From Thermodesulfovibrio sp. (GTDB lineage: Bacteria > Nitrospirota > Thermodesulfovibrionia > Thermodesulfovibrionales > UBA6898), in NCBI GenBank assembly GCA_013824615.1, contig PNOC01000001.1:62001-126000 (forward strand): a stretch of DNA of 64,000 nt. Reading direction: 5' to 3'. This document shows, in pieces, positions 55,791-64,000 of this stretch. Position numbers and translations under genes: made by a program. Within the stretch, counting starts at the first letter, position 1, and the number at the start of each line of letters is the position of its first letter. The notes beneath the pieces were generated by a model. It was not told where the DNA came from, did no database searches, and saw only the letters and a program-made list of their open reading frames with translations.

Positions 55791-57113
55791 CTATTGCTCC
55801 GGACCTGTATCCCCCAGCTCGTCCACTGCAGGCACGGGTTCTACCTTGATCTTCAGCACCCGCCGGCCTTTCATCGTTACGATCATGAATTTATGCGTCT
55901 CCGTGGAAAAAACATCCCCGACAGAAGGCAGACGCTGCAGATGAGAGATCAGAAAGCCGCCAAGCGTATCATACTCATTCGACTCGGGTATCTCGAAGTT
56001 ATGGTCTTCATTGAGGTCCCGGATAGCCAGTGAGGCATCGACAAGCAGGGCCCCGTCGCGAAGGGCCTGGACGGGGGTTTCGGTATCGTATTCATCCTGA
56101 ATCTCACCGACAATCTCCTCGATCAGGTCCTCGAACGTAACCAGCCCGGCAACTGAACCATATTCGTCAATGACAATCGCCATGTGCTGTCTTTTTTTCT
56201 GCATCTCCCTCAGGAGAGTACTGATCTTCATGGTCTCAGGGGCAAAGAGCACGGGATGCAGCAGCCGGCTGACCATTATCTCACGTTTATGGGCGAGCTC
56301 GTTAAATACATCCTTGTTATACAAAATACCCTTGATATCCGACCGGTCCCGGTCAAAAACAGGATAGCGCGAAAAATTCTCCTCAGAGATAGTACGGACA
56401 ATCGTATCGGGTGTATCCTTTATGTTGAAGGCCACCATCGAGGTGACCGGTACCATGACGCCTTTTACCGATATATCGGTAAACCTGAAGACACTATGGA
56501 TCAACTCATGTTCCGTTGCTTCAAAAATGCCCTTGTCCTTGCCCTCTTCTATCAACAACTTGATCTCTTCTTCGCTGATAAACGACCGCTCTGAAAAAGC
56601 CTTTGCACCAAAAGGTTTCAGCACAAAATTGGTACTTGCGGTCAGGATAGTCACAAAGAATGAGGCAAAATGAGATATGAAGGTGATCGGGCCGGCCACA
56701 AAAAGCCCGACCTTCTCCGGGTTTCTGAGCGCCACCGACTTGGGCACCAGTTCCCCGATGATCAGAGAGAAATACGAGATGACCACAACTACAATGCCGA
56801 TCGAAATCAGAGACGCCCACCGTGCAATAAACGGTACGGGTAGTGCGGCAATCAGGGGTTCCAGCGTCGTAACAGAGGCAGCGCCGCCGATGGCAGAGGT
56901 GAGCGCACCCAGCAGGGTAACCCCCACCTGTACGGTTGCCAGGAATTTATCAGGCTCTGACTGAAGCTTCAGGAGTTTGTTTGCGGCAGCGCTTCCCTTT
57001 TCCGCGATCTTGTTGATATAGGACTTACGGGAGGTTACAACCGCAATCTCCGAGGCAGCAAAAAAACCTGAGAGCAGCAGCAGGAAAAAGATAATTGTCA
57101 GTTCAAGTATCAT
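55791..57113 (-). CDS. CNNM/CorC-type transport-associated membrane protein (hemolysin C family)
   Basis: A 440-aa inner-membrane protein: a DUF21 membrane domain with four helices (about 1-195), a CBS pair (about 205-330, VMVPVTSMVAFNIKD and VIDEYGSVAGLVTFEDLIEEIVGEIQDEYD), and a C-terminal CorC_HlyC domain (about 350-430, YDTLGGFLISHLQRLP). Family members are linked to Mg2+ or Co2+ export; the 'hemolysin' name is historical. It lies downstream of rsmE and may be read through from the heat-shock operon. Confidence 0.92.
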   Translation of the reverse strand: MILELTIIFFLLLLSGFFAASEIAVVTSRKSYINKIAEKGSAAANKLLKLQSEPDKFLATVQVGVTLLGALTSAIGGAASVTTLEPLIAALPVPFIARWASLISIGIVVVVISYFSLIIGELVPKSVALRNPEKVGLFVAGPITFISHFASFFVTILTASTNFVLKPFGAKAFSERSFISEEEIKLLIEEGKDKGIFEATEHELIHSVFRFTDISVKGVMVPVTSMVAFNIKDTPDTIVRTISEENFSRYPVFDRDRSDIKGILYNKDVFNELAHKREIMVSRLLHPVLFAPETMKISTLLREMQKKRQHMAIVIDEYGSVAGLVTFEDLIEEIVGEIQDEYDTETPVQALRDGALLVDASLAIRDLNEDHNFEIPESNEYDTLGGFLISHLQRLPSVGDVFSTETHKFMIVTMKGRRVLKIKVEPVPAVDELGDTGPEQ

Positions 57114-57157
57114 TGTCAGCTATAGCAGTATTATACACGATTCAGGCGAGATACCCT

Positions 57158-57880
57158 TCAACCCAGGTCGCCTAGTTCATACTGGCAGAGAGCAACGGCA
57201 ACCATGGCGGCCGTCTCGGCCCGCAGAACCCGTCTACCGAGTGTTGCAGAGACAAACCCTGCATCATGTGCACGCCCAACCTCATCTGCCGAGAACCCGC
57301 CCTCCGGACCGGTCAGAAGATCAATATGCCGTGCTGTGCGTAGTCTTTCAAATACAGGCTTCAGGGCTTCTCCCCCCGCCTCCCAGAAGATAATACCACG
57401 CGCAGCGGACTGATTCAGCGGGGCCAGAACTTCAGAGAGGTCAGCCACTTCATGCACAGCAGGAATAACAGGACGCCCGCACTGGCGTGCCGCCTCCTCA
57501 GAAATCTTCTGCCAGCGCAGCAGTTTCCTCGTCTCCCGGATCTGACTCCGCTCCGTTACCACAGGCACAATCTCATTCACCCCAAGCTCTACGGTCTTCT
57601 GTATCACCAGGTCCATCTTTTCACCCTTGAGGATTCCCTGAAAAAGACGGAGGCGGATGGAGGACTCAGGGACTGCAGCAAGCTGCTCCTGCACGGCCGC
57701 TACGACCTCTTTCCGTGCCGAACTGAGGATAGTCGCAGAAAAGACCTTTCCGGTATTATCATGGATGATAAGGGTATCTCCCGTCTTTAAGCGCAATACC
57801 AGAGAAATATATCCGGCCTTCTCACCGGTGATAACGACTTTTTCATGGACAGGCTGATCAGGGAGAAAAATACGGTGCAT
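57158..57880 (-). CDS. rsmE: 16S rRNA m3U1498 methyltransferase
   Basis: A 240-aa SPOUT-fold enzyme that methylates U1498 in the ribosomal decoding region. It has an N-terminal PUA-like domain (MHRIFLPDQP...LRLKTGDTLIIHD), then KMDLVIQKTVELGVNEIVPVVTERSQ and the knot motif LTGPEGGFSADEV...LGRRVLRAETA. It follows dnaJ by 6 bp, as in several bacteria where rsmE closes the dnaK operon. Confidence 0.94.
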   Translation of the reverse strand: MHRIFLPDQPVHEKVVITGEKAGYISLVLRLKTGDTLIIHDNTGKVFSATILSSARKEVVAAVQEQLAAVPESSIRLRLFQGILKGEKMDLVIQKTVELGVNEIVPVVTERSQIRETRKLLRWQKISEEAARQCGRPVIPAVHEVADLSEVLAPLNQSAARGIIFWEAGGEALKPVFERLRTARHIDLLTGPEGGFSADEVGRAHDAGFVSATLGRRVLRAETAAMVAVALCQYELGDLG

Positions 57881-57886
57881 CGGAAA

Positions 57887-58996
57887 TCAGTTTTCAACAC
57901 CGGTAAAAAGATCCTTCAGTTTATCCTTGAAACCCTTGGCGACCTCTTCACCACCGATAGCGGCAAATTCTTCGAGGAGTTCCTTCTGCCTGGCAGTCAT
58001 TTTTTTAGGAACATCGATAAATATTCTTACCACCTGATTACCGCGGGCGCTGGAGCCGATCCGGGGAGCTCCCTTGCCCTTCAGATAAAAAACCTTGCCG
58101 GAAGGTGTCCCTGCCGGTATCTTGAGCCTGGCCGAGCCGTCAAGGGTCGGCACTTCAACCTCTGCACCCAAAGCAGCCTGAGGGAACGTGACCGGCATCT
58201 CGCAGATAATCTCGGTGCCGTCTCTTTTGAAAAAGGGATGCTCCTCGACATGCAGGACAATGTAAAGGTCTCCGCGCGGTCCTCCGTGCATCCCGGGTTC
58301 TCCCTCGCCGTTGATCTTAAGGCGTGACCCGGTGTCAACACCCGCTGGAAATTTCACGGTGATGCTCTTTTGTTTTTGGGTCTTTCCTCTGCCGTGGCAG
58401 GCCTTGCAGGGATTGGTAATCACCCTGCCCTCGCCGGAACAGCGGCCGCAGGTCTTGGCTACGCTGAAAAAGCCCTGCTGAAAACGCATCTGCCCGGTGC
58501 CGTTGCAGGAGGTGCAGACCTCAGGGTCCTTGCCGGGCTCAGACCCTGTTCCCCTGCATTCAGCACAGTCATCCCATCGTGGGAAATCTATAGTCTTGTC
58601 AGTTCCGAAGACCGCCTCTACCAGATTAATGGACAGATCATAGCGCAGGTCACTGCCCCTGGCCGGCCGGCGTCCACGAGAGCCGCTGGAACCTCCGAAA
58701 AAATCACCGAAGATATCCTCAAAAATATCGCCAAATCCTGCCCCCGCTCCAAAGGGACTCTGCCCATAGCCCTGCCCCGCACCGTCGGCAGTGCCATAGC
58801 GGTCGTAATGAGCCCTCTTGTTCTGATCACTCAGGCAGGAGTAGGCCTCGTTAATCTCCTTGAACTTTTCCTCCGAGGCCTTGTCTCCATGGTTCCTGTC
58901 CGGGTGATACTTCATCGCCAACTGGCGGAAAGCCTTCTTTAACTCAACGTCAGTCGCCTCGCGCGAAACACCCAGAAGTTCGTAATAATCTTTCAC
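57887..58996 (-). CDS. dnaJ: Chaperone DnaJ
   Basis: Hsp40 co-chaperone (369 aa). The J-domain has HPD (LAMKYHPDRNHG), then a Gly/Phe-rich linker. The zinc-finger region has four CxxCxG-type pairs (CAECRGTG, CTSCNGTG, CGRCSGEG, CKACHGRG), followed by the C-terminal substrate domains. It stimulates DnaK ATPase. It is 5 bp downstream of dnaK. Confidence 0.97.
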   Translation of the reverse strand: MKDYYELLGVSREATDVELKKAFRQLAMKYHPDRNHGDKASEEKFKEINEAYSCLSDQNKRAHYDRYGTADGAGQGYGQSPFGAGAGFGDIFEDIFGDFFGGSSGSRGRRPARGSDLRYDLSINLVEAVFGTDKTIDFPRWDDCAECRGTGSEPGKDPEVCTSCNGTGQMRFQQGFFSVAKTCGRCSGEGRVITNPCKACHGRGKTQKQKSITVKFPAGVDTGSRLKINGEGEPGMHGGPRGDLYIVLHVEEHPFFKRDGTEIICEMPVTFPQAALGAEVEVPTLDGSARLKIPAGTPSGKVFYLKGKGAPRIGSSARGNQVVRIFIDVPKKMTARQKELLEEFAAIGGEEVAKGFKDKLKDLFTGVEN

Positions 58997-59001
58997 AATG
59001 C

Positions 59002-60924
59002 TTATTTCTTGTCCTTGTCAACATCCTCAAATTCAGCCTCAACCACCTCTTCCTCGGCAGGCTTTGCAGACGCACCCTCAGCCCCCGGGCCGGCTTCTGC
59101 TCCGGGCTGCTGCGCTCCGGCGGATTTATAGATATGCTCCGCCATCTTATGCGAAACCGTTGTAAGGCGGTCGGTCGTCTTCTTGATCTCCTCAGCGTCC
59201 GAGCTTGAGTCCTTGACGCGCTTGCACTCAGCAAGAGCATCCTCGATATCACGCTTCTCATCCGGGCTGAGCTTATCCGCATAATCGCCCAGGGATTTCT
59301 CCACGCTGTAGACCAGGGTATCGGCAATGTTTCTGGCCTCAGCCAGCACCTTCTTCTTCTTGTCTTCATCCCCGTGTGACTCTGCATCGCGTACCATATT
59401 TTTTATCTCGTCCTCATTCAGTCCGCTGGAGGCAGTGATCCTGATCGACTGCTCCTTGTTCGTTCCGAGGTCCTTGGCAGAGACATGCAGGATGCCGTTG
59501 GCATCGATATCAAACGTCACCTCAACCTGCGGAATACCGCGGGGCGCCGGAGGAATACCGATCAGTTCAAAGTTGCCGAGCAATTTGTTGTCTGACGCCA
59601 TCTCACGCTCCCCCTGACAGATCTTGATAGTCACTGCCGGCTGGTTGTCGGTTGCGGTCGAGAAGACCTGGCTCTTCTTCGTCGGAATCGTCGTATTCCG
59701 GTCAATAATCCTGGTGAAAATACCTCCAAGCGTCTCGATGCCGAGGGACAGAGGCGTAACGTCGAGCAGCAGGACCTCTTTAACGTCGCCCTTGAGAACT
59801 GCGGCCTGAATCGCTGCGCCGACCGCAACCACTTCATCAGGGTTCACGGTACGGTTGGGCTCTTTGCCGAAATAGCTCTGAACAATCTGCTGTACTTTCG
59901 GAGTCCTCGTCTGACCGCCGACCAGCAGGACCTCATCTATATCAGAGGGGGAGAGGCCAGAGTCCTTCAGCGCATTCTTGCACGGACCTGTCGTGTTCTC
60001 CACGAGATCGCCAACGAGCTGCTCAAACTTGGAACGACTGATCTTGTTCAGAAGATGCTTTGGGCCGGTTGCGTCTGCCGTAATGAACGGCAGGTTTATC
60101 TCGGTTTCCGTGGCGGTGGAGAGCTCAATTTTAGCCCTTTCACCGGCCTCTTTAAGCCGCTGCAGCGCCATCTTGTCCTTTTTAAGGTCGATGCCCTGGT
60201 CCTTGAGGAACTCCTCCACCAGCCAATCGATTATCCTCAGATCGAAGTCATCACCGCCAAGGTACGTGTCACCGTTCGTGGATTTGACCTCGATGACCCC
60301 TTCCCCAATCTCCAGGATCGATACGTCGAACGTACCACCGCCCAGATCGTAAACGGCCACTTTCTCTTCCTTCTTTTTGTCCATACCGTAAGCCAGGGCT
60401 GCGGCGGTCGGCTCGTTAATGATTCTCAGGACGTTCAGGCCTGCGATCCTGCCGGCATCTTTGGTCGCCTGGCGCTGACTGTCATCAAAATAGGCAGGGA
60501 CCGTAATGACCGCCTCGGTCACCTTCTCGCCCAGATAATCTTCAGCTGACTGTTTAAGTTTCTGCAGGATCATGGCCGAAATCTCAGGGGGAGAATATTT
60601 TTTGCCGAGAATCTCGACATGTGCATCACCGTTTGAAGCACTGACGATCTGATATGGCAGCCTCTTCTTTGCATGACTCACCTCATCAGAGGTGTACTTC
60701 CTGCCCATCAGCCTCTTTATCGAAAAAATCGTATTCTCAGGGTTTGTGATCGACTGCCTCTTGGCTATCTGCCCGACCAGCCGTTCCCCTTTCTCAGTGA
60801 TTGCGACAACCGAGGGCGTTGTCCTGTTGCCCTCCTGGTTCGGGATAACAACCGCCTCTCCACCCTGCACAACGGCCACGCAGGAGTTTGTTGTTCCCAG
60901 ATCAATTCCTATTGCTTTTCCCAT
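59002..60924 (-). CDS. dnaK: Chaperone DnaK (Hsp70)
   Basis: A 640-aa Hsp70. The nucleotide-binding domain has [34 protein letters not shown] and [12 protein letters not shown]. The substrate-binding domain has the linker region [19 protein letters not shown] and a lid, ending in an acidic tail. Just 1 bp separates it from grpE and 5 bp from dnaJ, in the order hrcA-grpE-dnaK-dnaJ. Confidence 0.98.
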   Translation of the reverse strand: MGKAIGIDLGTTNSCVAVVQGGEAVVIPNQEGNRTTPSVVAITEKGERLVGQIAKRQSITNPENTIFSIKRLMGRKYTSDEVSHAKKRLPYQIVSASNGDAHVEILGKKYSPPEISAMILQKLKQSAEDYLGEKVTEAVITVPAYFDDSQRQATKDAGRIAGLNVLRIINEPTAAALAYGMDKKKEEKVAVYDLGGGTFDVSILEIGEGVIEVKSTNGDTYLGGDDFDLRIIDWLVEEFLKDQGIDLKKDKMALQRLKEAGERAKIELSTATETEINLPFITADATGPKHLLNKISRSKFEQLVGDLVENTTGPCKNALKDSGLSPSDIDEVLLVGGQTRTPKVQQIVQSYFGKEPNRTVNPDEVVAVGAAIQAAVLKGDVKEVLLLDVTPLSLGIETLGGIFTRIIDRNTTIPTKKSQVFSTATDNQPAVTIKICQGEREMASDNKLLGNFELIGIPPAPRGIPQVEVTFDIDANGILHVSAKDLGTNKEQSIRITASSGLNEDEIKNMVRDAESHGDEDKKKKVLAEARNIADTLVYSVEKSLGDYADKLSPDEKRDIEDALAECKRVKDSSSDAEEIKKTTDRLTTVSHKMAEHIYKSAGAQQPGAEAGPGAEGASAKPAEEEVVEAEFEDVDKDKK

Positions 60925-60925
60925 A

Positions 60926-61564
60926 TCATTCCTCCTCGGTTATTCTGTTTATTTTTATCTCATGCCCGTCGCGGTCTGCCGCAGAATATTCTGCAGACCC
61001 CGGAGCATCGGATGCTTTCTGCGGCCTCACGGAAACCGAAACCAGCGCAGGTCTGAGCACTTTATCCCGGTAAACATAACCCGGACGCATCTCCTCGGCC
61101 ACCATCTTCTCGTCCATATCGTCACGCTCTACCTGTACCATGGCATGGTGGAGTGCCGGGTCAAAAACCATACCTGCTGCACTGATCCTGGTCAGCCCGA
61201 ATTTCTCAAGAGTCCTGAGCAACTCCTTAAGGGTCATTTCGACTCCCTGTACCAGCCCGCTCTGCGACTCGCCGGTGGCATGCTTCAGGGCAAGATCGAG
61301 ACTGTCCAGAATCGGCAGCAGTTCATATATCAGCGACTCATTACCGAAGCGGACCAGCTCTTCTTTGTCCTTATTGACCCTTTTGCGGTAGTTTTCAAAA
61401 TCCGCGTACAGTCTCAGGTATTTATCATTCAGTTCCTTTGCGTCAGCATCGACAGCCCCTTCCTGGGCCCCCTTCTGCTGCTCCAGACTTTCCTTCACCT
61501 CTTTCAGCGCGTCTTCGAGGCTCTCGTTCTCATCTATCTCAAAATCACTTTTTGGCTCTTCCAC
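60926..61564 (-). CDS. grpE: Nucleotide exchange factor GrpE
   Basis: A 212-aa co-chaperone that releases ADP from DnaK. A long N-terminal coiled coil (about 10-100) leads to [24 protein letters not shown] and a C-terminal beta domain with [15 protein letters not shown] and [16 protein letters not shown]. It lies between hrcA (14 bp) and dnaK (1 bp). Confidence 0.97.
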   Translation of the reverse strand: MEEPKSDFEIDENESLEDALKEVKESLEQQKGAQEGAVDADAKELNDKYLRLYADFENYRKRVNKDKEELVRFGNESLIYELLPILDSLDLALKHATGESQSGLVQGVEMTLKELLRTLEKFGLTRISAAGMVFDPALHHAMVQVERDDMDEKMVAEEMRPGYVYRDKVLRPALVSVSVRPQKASDAPGSAEYSAADRDGHEIKINRITEEE

Positions 61565-61578
61565 GTTATAGCGACCTC

Positions 61579-62604
61579 CTATCTGTACGACAGCATCGTG
61601 GTAATATATTTTGCCGTCATATCAACTATCGTAATTGCGTGCTGATAATTCATTCTTGTAGGGCCGATGATACCGACCGTCCCAATTGGCCGGCTGCCTT
61701 CTTTATACGTGGCCGCCACCAGACTGAGTTTCTTCATTTCATCCAGGGGGTTTTCAGAGCCGATAAAGATCTGTGTACCCTCGGCATCAGCAATCCTGTC
61801 AAGAAAATTCACCATAATCTGCTTGTCTTCAATCGCAGACATCAGGTCCTTGATCCGGGCAATATCGCAGAAATCAGGAAGACTCAGCATCCCTGAGAGC
61901 CCGGAGATATATACATTCCCGGGTGCGGCAGAGAAAATGTCCCTGCATATCCTGATCGCCTCGTCAATGAGGCTGTCACAGAGCACCTTTTCTTTCATCA
62001 TTTCGCCAAGGATCAACCGCTTGATCTCATCCAGCGTCGAACCTGAAAAACGGTCGTTGATATATTCGGCTATTCGGTTCAGATCCGCCTGTGTCACCTC
62101 AGGAGAAATAGGAACAATCTTGTTTCGGATAATCCCCTCGTCGCTGAAAAGAATGACTGCGACCTGGTCGTCCCGGTACTTAATAAGGTCAATCCGGTTC
62201 AGTAATGCTGAACTCGTATTGGGAGACAGCGCTATTCCGATATAGTGAGACATTACAGAGAGCATCCTGGATGCATCGTCGAGAAAAAGGTTTATATCCT
62301 TCCCCAGCAGCTCAAGTCTCCTGTTCAGATCAGACGCCAACCCGCTCTCCAGAGACTGCTTCTCAGCCGTTATAGCATCGACATAATATCGGTACCCGGT
62401 ATCCGTCGGCACCCTGCCGGCTGACGTATGCGGCTGCTTTAGAAAGCCTATCTCCTCAAGATCAGCCATGATATTACGAATAGTTGCCGGGGAGAGACCG
62501 AAGGCATACTGCTTGGTCACCACCCTTGAACCCACTGGGCCGGGAGAATTTATATAGCAATCTATTACAGCAAATAAAACCTGTCTGCTTCTCTCATCGA
62601 GCAT
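61579..62604 (-). CDS. hrcA: Heat-inducible transcription repressor HrcA
   Basis: A 341-aa repressor that binds CIRCE operators and needs the GroE chaperonin for activity in known systems. The N-terminal winged helix is LDERSRQVLFAVIDCYI...PVGSRVV and FGLSPATIRNIMADLEEIGFLKQPHTSAGRVPTD. The C-terminal domain has VGIIGPTRMNY. The start is the ATG at 62604, whose ribosome-binding site GGAGAG lies inside the CIRCE element. It is the first gene of its own regulated operon. Confidence 0.97.
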   Translation of the reverse strand: MLDERSRQVLFAVIDCYINSPGPVGSRVVTKQYAFGLSPATIRNIMADLEEIGFLKQPHTSAGRVPTDTGYRYYVDAITAEKQSLESGLASDLNRRLELLGKDINLFLDDASRMLSVMSHYIGIALSPNTSSALLNRIDLIKYRDDQVAVILFSDEGIIRNKIVPISPEVTQADLNRIAEYINDRFSGSTLDEIKRLILGEMMKEKVLCDSLIDEAIRICRDIFSAAPGNVYISGLSGMLSLPDFCDIARIKDLMSAIEDKQIMVNFLDRIADAEGTQIFIGSENPLDEMKKLSLVAATYKEGSRPIGTVGIIGPTRMNYQHAITIVDMTAKYITTMLSYR

Positions 62605-62606
62605 TA

Positions 62607-62633
62607 TTAGCACTCTCCATCATCGAGTGCTAA
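62607..62633 (-). promoter_or_regulatory. CIRCE operator (HrcA binding site)
   Basis: TTAGCACTC, nine bases, GAGTGCTAA: a perfect match to the consensus inverted repeat. It ends two bases before the hrcA start codon and carries that gene's GGAGAG ribosome-binding sequence in the spacer and right arm, so HrcA or the RNA hairpin could also affect translation. Confidence 0.98.
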
Positions 62634-62635
62634 TA

Positions 62636-62664
62636 ATTTAACAGGTATCAAATTCACCTGTCAA
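62636..62664 (-). promoter_or_regulatory. Sigma70-type promoter of the hrcA-grpE-dnaK-dnaJ operon
   Basis: TTGACA (62659-62664), 17-bp spacer, TTAAAT (62636-62641). Transcription should start at about the first bases of the CIRCE element, the usual geometry for HrcA repression. Confidence 0.9.
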
Positions 62665-62699
62665 GCTTTCACTGATTTATTGTTTAATATCAAGGAGAT

Positions 62700-63536
62700 T
62701 TACCAGCCCAATTTTCCATTGAGAAGTCTGGTATACATCTCCCCGGGGAGAAAGCAGGACTTATGAATATCCGGGGAGTAATATTTTGTTTTGAGGCGCC
62801 CTTTTCCGCGAATCTCCCTCGGGTTCAGCCCCATGGAACCCACAGAAAAGGTCCACCAGTTTCCGGCATAAGTAGCCAGCGGTGCTGTATAGAGGTCCAC
62901 AACCGGAAAGACAGCCTGAAGCGTTTTCTGGACACTGACGACTATCTCCTGGTGAAAATGCAGCGACTCAGACAGCGACACAAACATGCCGTCCGGGGTA
63001 AGGCAGTCACTGATTGAAGAGAAAAACTTCTTCGTGAACAGACTCTTCGCAAAACCGACAATATCCGTTGAATCAACGATCACCAGGTCAATGTCATGCT
63101 TGCGGCTCTTCACAAATTCAGCACCGTCCATGCACTTAATCTCAACCCGTCTGTCCCCGATGCCGGAGGCAACCCGGGGAAAGAATTTCCTTGAAACATT
63201 GATCACCTCTTCATCTATCTCGATGAAATAAACCCTTTCAACTGTTTTATGCCGCAGCACTTCCCTGACCGTGCCCCCGTCCCCGCCGCCGATGACCACG
63301 ACTGTCTTTGGGGCAGGGTGTGCCTTAAGGACGACATGGGCAAGCATTTCATGGTAGAAAAACTCGTCTTTTTCGGTTATCTGCACAACGCCGTCCAGTA
63401 TCATCATCCTGCCGAAGAATGGGTTTTCAAAGACGACAATGTCCTGGAATTTACTCCTGCCACGGTATAATATCCTGGAGACCTCATAGCTGTACTGAAT
63501 AGGCGCATAAGGATCTTTTTCATGAAATCGGATCAT
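62700..63536 (-). CDS. speE: Spermidine synthase (polyamine aminopropyltransferase)
   Basis: Transfers an aminopropyl group from decarboxylated S-adenosylmethionine to putrescine (278 aa). Motifs: YSYEVSRILYRGRSKFQDI, DGVVQITEKDEFFYHEMLAHV, VIGGGDGGTVREVLRHK, IEIDEEVINVSRKFFP and VIVDSTDIVGFAKSLF, where the family usually has DSTDPVGPA. The Ile-Val and Phe-Ala changes in this gatekeeper loop may alter substrate preference. It starts 8 bp after the upstream decarboxylase stop. Confidence 0.93.
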   Translation of the reverse strand: MIRFHEKDPYAPIQYSYEVSRILYRGRSKFQDIVVFENPFFGRMMILDGVVQITEKDEFFYHEMLAHVVLKAHPAPKTVVVIGGGDGGTVREVLRHKTVERVYFIEIDEEVINVSRKFFPRVASGIGDRRVEIKCMDGAEFVKSRKHDIDLVIVDSTDIVGFAKSLFTKKFFSSISDCLTPDGMFVSLSESLHFHQEIVVSVQKTLQAVFPVVDLYTAPLATYAGNWWTFSVGSMGLNPREIRGKGRLKTKYYSPDIHKSCFLPGEMYTRLLNGKLGW

Positions 63537-63544
63537 CAGAAGCC

Positions 63545-64000
63545 TCAGATGAGAATGGTTTTCGGAATGGCAAAACCGTTGAATTCGGAGGCGTAGGACA
63601 TGGTATAAGCTCCACTGGAGAGTATTAGAATAAGGCTGCCAATCTCAGGCTCCGGGAGCACCACATCCCTGTCAATGACATCCATACTGTCACAGCTTGG
63701 GCCGGTCAGCGTCCATTTTTTTGTATGCTTCGCTCCTTCGACAATATAACGGTAGCGTATCCCGCCGATGCTCTCCATCAGACCGTTAAAGACCCCTACC
63801 TCAATGTAGAGCCAGTCTTCATCCCCGCGGGACGCCTTGCCCGCGACCCGCGAAACATAGATGCCCGCGTCACCGACCACTGCCCTGCCGGGCTCGATGA
63901 ACACACGCGTCTTCTTTGGAAATTTCTCGCTGATAAGCCCGCTGATATTGCGGTCGATAGACTGGATGTCCACAACATTCTTCGTGTACCGGATCGGGTA
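63545..64000 (-). CDS. PLP-dependent basic amino-acid decarboxylase (ornithine/lysine, fold III), N-terminus outside window
   Basis: The C-terminal roughly 151 residues of an alanine-racemase-fold decarboxylase. The frame is open at the window edge (YPIRYTKNV). Visible motifs: RVFIEPGRAVVGDAG (phosphate-binding Gly and Arg region), GPSCDSMDVI with the catalytic Cys-Asp, and GAYTMSYASEFNGF near the C-terminus. These match ornithine decarboxylase-like enzymes; the lysine or carboxynorspermidine variants cannot be excluded. With speE directly downstream it should supply putrescine. Confidence 0.9.
   Translation of the reverse strand, partial: YPIRYTKNVVDIQSIDRNISGLISEKFPKKTRVFIEPGRAVVGDAGIYVSRVAGKASRGDEDWLYIEVGVFNGLMESIGGIRYRYIVEGAKHTKKWTLTGPSCDSMDVIDRDVVLPEPEIGSLILILSSGAYTMSYASEFNGFAIPKTILI

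Overview
The window is a compact bacterial chromosome segment, mostly transcribed from the minus strand. I see no insertion sequence, phage gene, CRISPR array or rRNA. Gene content suggests a Gram-negative, anaerobic or facultative bacterium of the Nitrospirota (Thermodesulfovibrio-like) or Desulfobacterota type. The clues are a decaheme lipoprotein with an outer-membrane porin, an ADP-forming acyl-CoA synthetase, phosphatidylethanolamine synthesis genes, an exported OB-fold protein, and periplasmic parvulins and FKBP. The placement is inferred from gene content, not computed.

Layout. 1-7.1 kb: a K+ uptake operon reading leftwards, a 26-aa membrane peptide, kdpF, kdpA, kdpB, kdpC, a small exported protein, then kdpD (cut by the window edge), behind an operator resembling the E. 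coli KdpE site. 7.2-16.8 kb: a cell-envelope cluster with a duplicated four-cysteine protein, an AMIN-domain protein with four Ig-like repeats, a secreted protein of unknown function, a TPR membrane protein, a TPR/coiled-coil/parvulin-like protein broken by a frameshift inside an exact tandem repeat, and a periplasmic parvulin. 16.8-24.7 kb: housekeeping genes (udg, nadK, tsaE, a CBS protein, leuA, pssA, psd, ilvC, an aminotransferase). 24.9-26.6 kb: a Lys/Ala-rich exported protein, then ihfA, merR and tRNA-Pro behind a perfect consensus promoter.

26.7-30.6 kb (plus strand): ADP-forming acyl-CoA synthetase, a P-loop/DRTGG protein and a LOG-family hydrolase, apparently from a leaderless promoter. 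30.6-37.2 kb: oligoendopeptidase, an RlmL-type methyltransferase, an OB-fold protein, FKBP isomerase, a BaiN-type flavoprotein and Maf. 37.2-42.4 kb: clpS-clpA-aat-htpG, which places a whole bacterial N-degron pathway plus Hsp90 in one operon-like block. 42.5-48.6 kb (plus strand): the most distinctive locus, a strong promoter followed by a decaheme lipoprotein, an outer-membrane beta-barrel, a periplasmic ABC-type binding protein and a chemoreceptor. I read this as a conduit for extracellular electron transfer coupled to a sensory module.

48.7-57.1 kb: a helical-repeat protein, tlyA, ispA, guaB-guaA, a membrane protein, panB and a CNNM/CorC-type protein. 57.2-62.7 kb: rsmE, dnaJ, dnaK, grpE and hrcA under a perfect CIRCE operator and sigma70-type promoter. 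62.7-64 kb: speE and a truncated PLP-dependent basic amino-acid decarboxylase, a polyamine pair.
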